A stretch of 64,000 nt of DNA from Actinobacteria bacterium HGW-Actinobacteria-2 (GTDB lineage Bacteria > Actinomycetota > Actinomycetes > Propionibacteriales > Propionibacteriaceae), in contig PHEY01000001.1 in NCBI GenBank assembly GCA_002841335.1, forward strand, positions 124,964 through 188,963. The letters run 5' to 3'. The stretch's first letter is position 1. Each line of letters starts with the position of its first letter. The notes under the pieces are model-generated. The model did not search any database. It had not been told where the DNA came from and saw only the letters and a list, made by a program, of their open reading frames with translations. Below are positions 46,437 to 53,308 of this stretch, in pieces. A program made the position numbers and the translations under genes.

Positions 46437-46694
46437 GTCTCCAGCTAACGACCAATCGAGGCCGCCGATGGCGGTCTTTACGGTCTCTTAGCGGCGCACC
46501 GGCCGATGTTGACGCCGTCCATACGACTGAGGGTGAACGGCCTAGCCCGAGCCTCGTGGGTGTCCGGTCGCGGACCCGTGGCAGGAGGGACGAATTGGCC
46601 CCCTACGGGTGACTGCGAAATGCCTTGCGAGCACGATAATCTGCCGGGGACGGGATTGCGTCCTCCTCCCCAACACCGTCGATAGCGAGCCAAA

Positions 46695-48569
46695 ATGACC
46701 CTGACTCTTCCCCGCCGTGCGGTGGTCGATCCGGATGAGCTACCTGCCACCGTGTCAGCCGCGCCTGCGTCGTCAGCCACCGTTTCGGACGCCTCAGCCA
46801 CCCCCAGCGGGCCCGAGCAGGAGTGGCTGCGCAAACTCAACTGGGGCTTGTTCGAGACCCTGGTCGAGTCGGCCTTCTCTCGTGACGGCTTCCAGGTGCT
46901 CCCGGCGCCGGAACGCGTGAGTGGACAGGCAGACATGCTGCTGGAGCGGCAGGGTGAGCAGTACCTGGTCCAATGCAAACACTGGAAGGCCTGGCAGGTC
47001 GGCACCCCCGCGGTGGCCGAACTGAGAGCCCTGGTCGACGAGCACGGATTCGGTAACGGCCTGCTCATCACCGCCGGCAAGTTCAGTCCTGAAGCGACCG
47101 AGTTGGCCCAGGAGTCGGGCCTGCTGCTGCTGGACGGCAACGACGTGCTGCGGATGGCGTCCGGCTCGCCGGTGCTGCCGCTGGCTGACGAAACCATCTC
47201 CCAGTGGGCGCTGCCGAAGGGCTGGACGGCCTACGGCGCGCCGACCTGTCCCTTGTGCGAGTCGCCGATGCTCTACAAGCGCGTCCGTGGCGGCGAACAC
47301 GCCGGGATGCGCTTCTGGGGCTGTCGTCACTACCCCGCCTGCCGGGCGATCCGTGAAGTCGGACCGTCCTACCTGGGCCTGCCGCTGGAGCGCCCGGCGC
47401 CTGAGGCCGACCCGGCCCCGTCTGCTCCGGTCGACGTCGCCGAGCCGACCCCCGAGGCCGTTGTCGAGGGTGGCCAGGTCGACGAAGCGGTGGCAACCCT
47501 CATCCCGCCCACGCAGGGGTTGCCCACGGCGCCGATGATGACCGCGATGTCGACGCCGTTGCTGCCGATGCCCGTTGCGCCGTCGGTCGAGCCGACCGCC
47601 CCGGATGATGCTGCGCCGGAGCCGGTCGCCGACGTGGGGGTGTTGCTTCCGTCGGCACCGATGGTGGCTCCGGGAGCTCCGGTGCCGGTCGTGTTGCCGA
47701 GCCTTCCCGCCCCCGGCGTGCAGGCGCTGGTTGCCTCCGAGTCTGGCGCTCCCGAGTTGACGGACGCCGTAGCGGAGCAGCCGCTGGCCGCCTCCGTGGC
47801 CGAACCCGCTCTTGTGGCGCCGCCACTTCCTGAGCCGATCATGCCCGAACCCGAACTCGCGGCACCGGTGCCGGTCGCGCCACCTGCGGTCCCCTTGATG
47901 GCAGCAGTTCCGGCGGAGCCGGTCCTGGTCGCGCCACCGGTGCAGATGGCCGAACCCGTCCACGATGTGCCGCCCGCCCAGGGTGTGGTCGCAGGAGGCT
48001 CGCCCGGCGCGCCCGCCCCCAGCGACCTGACTATCCCGGTGGCCCCGGAGGGCCTGTCGGCTGAGATCCAGAGCCCCGCGTGGGGTGGTCCCGAGGGCGA
48101 ACCAGTGCTGGAACCGCTGGAGCCACCGACTGCTGTGTCGGCTGTCGAGGGCGCCACGGACATCGCCGCGCCTGCGGTGGTCGCAGAGCGCGAGCCGTCC
48201 GAGCCCCTCCTCCCGCCGCTGATTCCGCCGGGCGGGGAAGACTCCTACGCGATCCTGCTGGCGCACCCGACGTGGGCCGATCCTCGCGATGAGGAGGACG
48301 TGCCCAGCTTCGTCCCCGAGGAACACTCGCCTTATCAGTGGCCCACCTCGGCCGACCTGGTCGAGGACGACCGCGCCCCGATCGCGTGGCCGGAGTCTGC
48401 TCCTGAGCCGGTGACCGAGGTGGTCGAGTATGAGCCGGAGCCGGCACCGTCGCGTCGGCGGCATTTCGTGATGATCGGCGCGGTGCTAGCCATCGCGGCC
48501 GCACTCACCGTCGGTGTCGCGGTGCTCATCCCTGCGGTGATGAGCGCGATGAAGCTCATCCTGCACTGA
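46695..48569 (+). CDS. Mrr-type nuclease with topoisomerase zinc finger, long Pro/Ala linker and C-terminal membrane anchor
   Basis: A 624-residue protein with an unusual domain order. Residues ~45-160 are a Mrr-like restriction endonuclease domain (E57; GQAD80; QCK with Q93 and K95). Residues 185-216 are a topoisomerase-type C4 zinc finger (C185, C188, C210, C216). Residues ~230-585 are a low-complexity Pro/Ala/Val/Glu linker. Residues ~588-620 form one hydrophobic helix after RRR. The nuclease would face the cytosol, tethered to the membrane. The target is unknown. A TAGCGA, 6 nt before ATG, may be its -10. Confidence 0.8.
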   Translation: MTLTLPRRAVVDPDELPATVSAAPASSATVSDASATPSGPEQEWLRKLNWGLFETLVESAFSRDGFQVLPAPERVSGQADMLLERQGEQYLVQCKHWKAWQVGTPAVAELRALVDEHGFGNGLLITAGKFSPEATELAQESGLLLLDGNDVLRMASGSPVLPLADETISQWALPKGWTAYGAPTCPLCESPMLYKRVRGGEHAGMRFWGCRHYPACRAIREVGPSYLGLPLERPAPEADPAPSAPVDVAEPTPEAVVEGGQVDEAVATLIPPTQGLPTAPMMTAMSTPLLPMPVAPSVEPTAPDDAAPEPVADVGVLLPSAPMVAPGAPVPVVLPSLPAPGVQALVASESGAPELTDAVAEQPLAASVAEPALVAPPLPEPIMPEPELAAPVPVAPPAVPLMAAVPAEPVLVAPPVQMAEPVHDVPPAQGVVAGGSPGAPAPSDLTIPVAPEGLSAEIQSPAWGGPEGEPVLEPLEPPTAVSAVEGATDIAAPAVVAEREPSEPLLPPLIPPGGEDSYAILLAHPTWADPRDEEDVPSFVPEEHSPYQWPTSADLVEDDRAPIAWPESAPEPVTEVVEYEPEPAPSRRRHFVMIGAVLAIAAALTVGVAVLIPAVMSAMKLILH

Positions 48570-48575
48570 GAGGCC

Positions 48576-49310
48576 TCAGGCGGGGCCGGAGAGCTCGTCC
48601 AGTGCGCTGCGCAGCGCTTTGACAGCCGCAGGGTCGGTGATCGCGCGTTGCGTCCGTCCAGGGCCCGCGAGCGTACCGAGACCGATCGGCACGTCTTCGT
48701 CTATGAAGGCTTTCGCTGAGGCATGAACGGCGTCGACCCCGCATCGGGCGACGGCGGCCACGTTCGCCGCGGTGATCCCACCGCCGGCCATCACCTCAAC
48801 TCGCCCGTCGGCGAGCCGCACCAGGGAGGCCAGCTCGCCCAGCGCGTCCGCGGCGTTACTGGCGCCGCCGGAGGTGAGAACGCGGTCAACTCCCAGTCCG
48901 ACCAGGCTCTCCAGGGCTGCGGCGCGGTCGGCGAGCGTGTCGAAGGCGCGGTGGAAGGTGACGTGGACGTCCGCGGCCAGCTCGCGCACCTCTGCGACGA
49001 ACGCCTGGTCGATCGCACCGCCGCTGGTAGCGCCTACGACAACACCGGCGACGCGGCGGCGCACGGCCGCGCGGACATCGCTGAGCATGACCGCACGCTC
49101 ATCTTCTGTAAAATCGAAGTTACCTTCACGGGTACGGATCAAGACATGTACGGGAAGCCCGAGGTTCACCGCTGCCTCGATCAACGCCAGTGACGGAGTC
49201 AAGCCGCCGAGGGCGAGGGCGCTGCCCAGCTCGACCCGACTCGCTCCCCCGGCCATGGCGGCACGCACCCCGGCGAGGTCCTGGACCGCGATCTCCAGTG
49301 ACCAACTCAT
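48576..49310 (-). CDS. cutC: Copper homeostasis protein CutC family
   Basis: A 244-residue TIM-barrel protein. MSWSLEIAVQDLAGVRAA, ASRVELGSALALGGLTPS, VLIRTREGNFDFTEDE, FHRAFDT, VLTSGGA and VMAGGGI are CutC signatures. Originally linked to copper tolerance, its reaction is unknown. The ATG follows GGGGAGA. It is convergent with the Mrr-like gene (6 bp) and divergent from the small gene at 49617. Confidence 0.92.
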   Translation of the reverse strand: MSWSLEIAVQDLAGVRAAMAGGASRVELGSALALGGLTPSLALIEAAVNLGLPVHVLIRTREGNFDFTEDERAVMLSDVRAAVRRRVAGVVVGATSGGAIDQAFVAEVRELAADVHVTFHRAFDTLADRAAALESLVGLGVDRVLTSGGASNAADALGELASLVRLADGRVEVMAGGGITAANVAAVARCGVDAVHASAKAFIDEDVPIGLGTLAGPGRTQRAITDPAAVKALRSALDELSGPA

Positions 49311-49521
49311 CGTGGTATCTCCCCTAGTCAGGTGGCGCCCGGAGGTAGTGGCCACGGCTGCGCAGCGCTGCGTGGCCGACCGATTTCGAGCGTGGGTGAA
49401 GTACATCACACCGGCCCGCGGTGGCGCCCACAAGCCGCAGGAAAGTCGCCGCCAAGCAGAACTGGTGGGGAGATGCAATAGCGAACGGGTAATCCATTCT
49501 GCCCAGGGCTCTGTGGCGGTT

Positions 49522-49606
49522 GTCCCCATAACGGGGACGTTGCGAGGTCCACAAAATGGGCTAACGTCCTCCGTACGGACGGCGGATACCCCTCAACCCC
49601 CCGCCG
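49522..49606 (+). promoter_or_regulatory. Promoter, upstream dyad and leader hairpin of small gene 1
   Basis: GTCCCC-N5-GGGGAC (49522-49538), then 23 nt, then TAACGT (49562-49567, -10). The leader carries CGGCGG (49580-49585) pairing with CCGCCG (49601-49606) around a 15-nt loop with ACCCCTC. The same ordered elements precede small gene 2 at 51910-51995. Low similarity between the two outside these blocks suggests each block is selected. Confidence 0.6.
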
Positions 49607-49616
49607 AAACACGAAA

Positions 49617-49769
49617 ATGAATGCACCCCTCCCACCACGCGCAATGCTGGTTTCAGTCACTGCTCCTGAAAGCAGTGGTCGTTCTCGTTCCGATCTGGAA
49701 GCGGACTTCGGTGACCGTCGGTTCGCCGCCCGCGCCCAGCGTCATCAACCCCGCTACCTGGCCAGCTGA
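49617..49769 (+). CDS. Small protein 1, paralogue of the protein at 52006
   Basis: A 50-residue frame, MNAPLPPRAMLVS at the start and RFAARAQRHQPRYLAS at the end. The protein at 52006 begins MNTPLPRRAILVN and ends QFAYAATHQQPRRIMQ. In the first 12 codons most differences are third-position silent changes, which points to selection on the protein. No Shine-Dalgarno is seen, only an A-rich CACGAAAATG. It has no signal peptide or membrane helix. Function is unknown; possibilities are a regulatory small protein, a leader peptide or a RiPP precursor. It is followed by a 14-bp stem hairpin at 49786. Confidence 0.6.
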   Translation: MNAPLPPRAMLVSVTAPESSGRSRSDLEADFGDRRFAARAQRHQPRYLAS

Positions 49770-49785
49770 CCGGTCGCTGCTCTTG

Positions 49786-49828
49786 CCTTGACGTGGGCGT
49801 CGTGCCCAGTGCTTCGCCCACGTCAAGG
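49786..49828 (+). terminator. Perfect 14-bp inverted repeat after small gene 1
   Basis: CCTTGACGTGGGCG-N15-CGCCCACGTCAAGG, 16 nt after the stop codon. A terminator is likely from position, but there is no T-run. Confidence 0.5.
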
Positions 49829-49857
49829 TCGGGGGTCGCTCAGGAATAGCATCGTCG

Positions 49858-49875
49858 CGAATGCTTGCGCATTCG
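49858..49875 (+). repeat. Short inverted repeat
   Basis: CGAATGC-TTGC-GCATTCG, a 7-bp perfect stem with a 4-nt loop, second in the hairpin cluster between small gene 1 and the amidohydrolase gene. Confidence 0.5.
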
Positions 49876-49922
49876 AACAATGCGGGCCGCCCGCGCTCAC
49901 CGCGCCTCCCCCTGTGAAAGCT

Positions 49923-49966
49923 CGATAACCGTCGGCGATCATTCGCCCTCGGGTCAACGGTTATCG
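49923..49966 (+). repeat. Perfect 10-bp inverted repeat
   Basis: CGATAACCGT-N24-ACGGTTATCG, third in the cluster. AT content is higher than in the surroundings. Confidence 0.55.
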
Positions 49967-49968
49967 CG

Positions 49969-50024
49969 TGGGTGCGGCTGGTGATGGTCACAAACCTCAC
50001 CCCGCTCGTTACCAGCCGCACCCA
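49969..50024 (+). repeat. Perfect 14-bp inverted repeat with 28-nt loop
   Basis: TGGGTGCGGCTGGT-N28-ACCAGCCGCACCCA, starting 3 nt after the previous repeat. Two perfect long-loop repeats side by side suggest a folded RNA or a protein-recognition site rather than chance. Confidence 0.6.
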
Positions 50025-50087
50025 ACCCTTTGTCTGGAACATGCCGTTCCCGCATTGTTTGCACGCCTATGGCGGTCGGTTCGTCCG

Positions 50088-50130
50088 GCCTGCGCCCGCT
50101 TCCCCCCTCCCCCCCCGTGCGGGCGCAGGC
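50088..50130 (+). ncRNA. Hairpin with C-tract loop, candidate structured RNA
   Basis: GCCTGCGCCCGC and GCGGGCGCAGGC form a perfect 12-bp stem around a 19-nt loop consisting almost only of C and T, with runs of six and eight C. The other strand has matching G runs. It is reminiscent of C-rich-loop hairpins in the actinobacterial 6C RNA family, but only one such hairpin is present. It lies 69 nt before the amidohydrolase start. Confidence 0.45.
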
Positions 50131-50198
50131 TGAGACCCTGCTGTAACCAAGGCGTCCTAGCATCACCGGCGGAACCAGCGGGTGAAGGGGCTTTGGCG

Positions 50199-51845
50199 AT
50201 GTATGCAGATCTGGTGTTCACAGGCGGTCCGGTGTTCACCGCAGACACGGTGCGCTCGCGCACGGACGCGGTGGCGGTCCTCAATGGCCGAATCGTCGCG
50301 GTGGGATCGCCGCAGGTCGCCGAGCTGATCGGGCCGTCGACCGAGGTCGTCGACCTGGCCGGACGGCTGCTGATCCCCGGCTTCCAGGACGCGCACATCC
50401 ACCCGGTCGGCGGCGGCATGGAACTGCTGCGCTGCAACCTGGCCGACTCCCACGACGTGAGCGAGTACGAGGCCGTGATCGCCGGCTATGCGGCCGAACA
50501 TCCTGATGAGGAGTGGATTCTCGGTGGCGGCTGGGCGATGGCCGCCTTCCCCGGGGGGACGCCCACTGCGGCGGCGCTGGATCGGCTGGTGCCGGAACGT
50601 CCGGTCTTCCTGCCCAACCGCGACCACCACAGCGCCTGGGTGAACTCCGTCGCCCTCGCTGCGGCGGGCATCACGCGCGACACCCCCGATCCCGAAGACG
50701 GGCGCATCGAGCGGGACGCCGACGGCAATCCGTCCGGGGTGCTGCATGAGGGCGCGATGTCGCTGGTGGAGGGGCTGATTCCTGAGCCGACCACCGAAGA
50801 GATCGTCGAAGGGCTGCTGGCCGGCCAGGCCTACCTGCACTCGCTGGGAATCACCGGCTGGCAGGACGCGATCATCGGTGTGTACAGCGGCATTCCCGAC
50901 GCCGGAGAGGCCTATCTGCAGGTGGCCGGCGACGGCCGACTGACCGCCCGTGTGGTGGGCGCGCTGTGGTGGGACCGGACAGCCGGCGCCGAGCAGATTC
51001 CGGGCCTGGTGGCCCGCCGCGAGCGCCTGCAGGCCGGACGCTTCCGCGCCACGTCGATCAAGATCATGCAGGACGGCGTCCCGGAGAACTTCACCGCGGC
51101 GATGACCTACCCCTACGAAGACGGGTGCGGTCACGCCACCGACCGTTCCGGAATCTCATTCGTACCGGTGGAGGTGCTGAACCAGATCGTGCCCGAGCTG
51201 GACGCCCTGGGCTTCCAGTTGCACTTCCACGGCATTGGCGACCGGGCCGTCCGCGAGTGCTTGGACGCGATCGAGCTGGCCATCACCCGCAACGGACGCA
51301 ATGACCAGCGTCACCACATCGCTCACCTGCAGGTGGTGCACCCCGATGACGTGGCGCGACTGTCCCAGCTGGGTGTGGTGGCCAACCTGCAGCCGCTGTG
51401 GGCCACCCTCGACGAACAGATGGCGGAGTTGAATCTGCCGTTCCTGGGTGAGCCGCGCAGTAGTTGGCAGTACCCCTTCGGCGACCTGCTGCGCCACGGC
51501 ACCGTTCTGGCCGGTGGCAGCGATTGGCCGGTGACCACGCCGAATCCGTTCCACGCCATGCACACCGCGGTGACCCGGCAGAGCGCGCCTGGCTACAGCG
51601 ATCAGGAGGCTGAGGCGTTCCTAGAGCACCAGAAGCTCGACCTGGCCACGATCATGGTCGCCTACACCGCAGGCTCGGCCTTCGTGAACCACTGCGAGGA
51701 CGAGGTCGGGACGATCGAGGTGGGCAAGCTGGCCGATCTGGTGGTGCTCGATTCCGACCCGTTCGCCACCGGCGACATTGCGAACACGAAGGTGTTGCAG
51801 ACCTTCGTCGAGGGCGTCCGGGTCTACGCGGCAGACCAGGCCTGA
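50199..51845 (+). CDS. YtcJ-type amidohydrolase
   Basis: A 548-residue metal-dependent amidohydrolase. LIPGFQDAHIHP supplies the first HxH, a lysine in SIKIMQDG, FHGIGDRAV and HHIAHLQVVHPDD later His residues, and GGSDWPV the catalytic Asp. GTIEVGKLADLVVLDSDPF is the family C-terminal signature. The substrate (amide, cyclic amide or ester) is unknown. No secretion signal is seen. ATG at 50199 follows GAAGGGG. It lies between the two paralogous small genes. Confidence 0.88.
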   Translation: MYADLVFTGGPVFTADTVRSRTDAVAVLNGRIVAVGSPQVAELIGPSTEVVDLAGRLLIPGFQDAHIHPVGGGMELLRCNLADSHDVSEYEAVIAGYAAEHPDEEWILGGGWAMAAFPGGTPTAAALDRLVPERPVFLPNRDHHSAWVNSVALAAAGITRDTPDPEDGRIERDADGNPSGVLHEGAMSLVEGLIPEPTTEEIVEGLLAGQAYLHSLGITGWQDAIIGVYSGIPDAGEAYLQVAGDGRLTARVVGALWWDRTAGAEQIPGLVARRERLQAGRFRATSIKIMQDGVPENFTAAMTYPYEDGCGHATDRSGISFVPVEVLNQIVPELDALGFQLHFHGIGDRAVRECLDAIELAITRNGRNDQRHHIAHLQVVHPDDVARLSQLGVVANLQPLWATLDEQMAELNLPFLGEPRSSWQYPFGDLLRHGTVLAGGSDWPVTTPNPFHAMHTAVTRQSAPGYSDQEAEAFLEHQKLDLATIMVAYTAGSAFVNHCEDEVGTIEVGKLADLVVLDSDPFATGDIANTKVLQTFVEGVRVYAADQA

Positions 51846-51909
51846 GCGGCGATTTTGGGGCTGTCGGCGGCTCCGGAGGTGTCGATATTGCCTACAGAGT
51901 TCGCTCAGA

Positions 51910-51995
51910 TGTCCCCTTTCGGGGGACACCTGGGTGACAGTTTTCGGCTAAGGTCGCCCGCAACGGACGGCAGGTTACCCCTCGACCCCCTGCCG
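51910..51995 (+). promoter_or_regulatory. Promoter, upstream dyad and leader hairpin of small gene 2
   Basis: TGTCCCC-N5-GGGGACA (51910-51928), then TAAGGT (51949-51954, -10). The leader carries CGGCAGG (51968-51974) pairing with CCTGCCG (51989-51995) around a loop with ACCCCTC. Compared with small gene 1, one stem pair changes from G-C to A-T on both sides, a compensatory change. Confidence 0.62.
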
Positions 51996-52005
51996 AAAAA
52001 CGAAG

Positions 52006-52155
52006 ATGAACACACCTCTCCCGCGACGGGCCATCCTCGTCAACGACACACCAACCGCCAACACGGCCGCGAGCCGTCCCGCCAACCAGAACATGGGGAC
52101 TCCCCAGTTCGCCTACGCCGCGACGCATCAGCAACCGCGGCGGATCATGCAGTGA
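52006..52155 (+). CDS. Small protein 2, paralogue of the protein at 49617
   Basis: A 49-residue frame starting MNTPLPRRAILVN and ending QFAYAATHQQPRRIMQ. Conserved with small protein 1 are the N-terminal block and a C-terminal FAxxAxxxQPR pattern at the same distance from the end. The middle is Thr/Ala/Asn-rich here and Ser/Arg/Asp-rich there. No ribosome binding site is seen, just CGAAGATG. It is followed 10 nt later by a strong intrinsic terminator, so it forms its own transcription unit. Function is unknown. Confidence 0.65.
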   Translation: MNTPLPRRAILVNDTPTANTAASRPANQNMGTPQFAYAATHQQPRRIMQ

Positions 52156-52164
52156 GGCTTTCAG

Positions 52165-52213
52165 ACCAGTGATCGGGACGGCGAGCGAAAGCTCCCCGTC
52201 CCGATCTGGTTTT
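52165..52213 (+). terminator. Strong Rho-independent terminator of small gene 2
   Basis: ACCA, then GATCGGGACGG and GAGC, pair with GCTC, CCGTCCCGATC and TGGT around a GAAA tetraloop, with one mismatch and a 2-nt bulge. TTTT follows. Confidence 0.85.
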
Positions 52214-52236
52214 GAACGCGTGTCGACCGTCGGCCA

Positions 52237-53178
52237 CTAGCTCGCGGCGCTGATCGCGAGGCGGCTCAGATCCTCGGCGGTGTAACCAGGCCAGCCGTGC
52301 AGGCGGCGCTGCCAATCCGGCGGCACCTGCTTGGCTCCCCAGACCGCTCCGGCCAGGCTGCCGGCGATAGCGGCCACGGTATCGGTGTCTCCCCCGCCCC
52401 GCACCGCCCTGATCAATGCGTCACTGACGTCGCTGGCGCCGGCGACCGCAGCGAAGGCGCCTTGGAAAGCCCGGACGACCCACCCGTTCGACTCGCGGAA
52501 GTCACGAGGGTGGGCACCGGGGACGGCGGCTTCGTCGATGAAGCCGGCCCAGCGCTGGCGCCGATCGGCCGCCAGCCAGGGCAAGCCCGTGGTGATGTCG
52601 AGTTCTCCGGTGCGGATGCCGTGGCGGATGGCCAGTGACCACAGCACCACCGCGTCGACGTTGTCCTGCTCGTAGTGGGTGAGTTGGGCGATGCGGGCAG
52701 CGGCCTCGACCAGTTCGTCCTCGGCGCCGTCGGTCAGGAAGCCGAGCGCGACCGGGCCGGTGCGCATCAGCGACCCGTTGCCCGCGCTGCGCCCAGACTG
52801 CAGATGGACGGCGCGAGCTGCTCTGCGTGCGGTGTCCTCGCGGACGTCGCCGCGAAGCTGAACCAACACCGAGCGCGTCTGGGCGCCCACGTCCTTGGCG
52901 GTGGCCGACCACTCCAGCCACCGATCGAGGATTCCGGCCAGCACGTCTGCGTCACGCAGCGAGTCGCCGCGAGCCAGCGCTTCCAGAATCGGCATCGCCA
53001 TGGACGTGTCATCGGTCCACTCTCCCGGCTCGTGCCCGAAGATGCCGACTCCGAACTCGGGGCGCTGCTGATCTGACAGTCCGTCGCCGAACTCGTACGC
53101 CGAGCCCAGGGCGTCCCCTGCCGCCGAGGCGATGATCGCCCCCACGGCCCGGTCAAGCTGCATCGGATCATCGCTCAT
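52237..53178 (-). CDS. ADP-ribosylglycohydrolase family protein
   Basis: A 313-residue DraG/ARH-type hydrolase. The two-metal site motifs are present: GEWTDDTSMAMPIL near the N-terminus and GGGDTDTVAAIAGSLAGAVWG near the C-terminus. It removes ADP-ribose from proteins or other targets. No partner ADP-ribosyltransferase is seen nearby. ATG at 53178 is 6 nt after a TAGTCT box. It is divergent from the MFS gene, whose start also looks leaderless. Confidence 0.92.
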   Translation of the reverse strand: MSDDPMQLDRAVGAIIASAAGDALGSAYEFGDGLSDQQRPEFGVGIFGHEPGEWTDDTSMAMPILEALARGDSLRDADVLAGILDRWLEWSATAKDVGAQTRSVLVQLRGDVREDTARRAARAVHLQSGRSAGNGSLMRTGPVALGFLTDGAEDELVEAAARIAQLTHYEQDNVDAVVLWSLAIRHGIRTGELDITTGLPWLAADRRQRWAGFIDEAAVPGAHPRDFRESNGWVVRAFQGAFAAVAGASDVSDALIRAVRGGGDTDTVAAIAGSLAGAVWGAKQVPPDWQRRLHGWPGYTAEDLSRLAISAAS

Positions 53179-53184
53179 GCAGCG

Positions 53185-53190
53185 AGACTA
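53185..53190 (-). promoter_or_regulatory. Leaderless-type -10 box of the ADP-ribosylglycohydrolase gene
   Basis: TAGTCT on the minus strand, 6 nt, then ATG at 53178. Confidence 0.6.
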
Positions 53191-53295
53191 CTGGCGGTCC
53201 AAGGGTCCGGTTCAGAGTTGGCGACCCCTGGCCCGAATGTCGACGCGCCGCGGCGCCACATGCCAACATCTCCCCCACGCGATCATCCGGCTGAC

Positions 53296-53301
53296 TAGGG
53301 T
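53296..53301 (+). promoter_or_regulatory. Leaderless-type -10 box of the MFS transporter gene
   Basis: TAGGGT, 7 nt, then GTG at 53309. Confidence 0.58.
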
Positions 53302-53308
53302 CTGCTGC

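Noticed and set aside
46437-46694. Possible c-di-AMP (ydaO-type) riboswitch before the KimA-like gene
   Set aside because: Neither strand showed the conserved GGGGGACC and GGGUGAAUC-type blocks; similarity to them was only local G/C richness.
51855-52172. 105-codon plus-strand frame spanning the second small gene
   Set aside because: It is in a different frame from the conserved 49-codon frame, reads through the promoter and leader hairpin, and has no counterpart at the first small gene.
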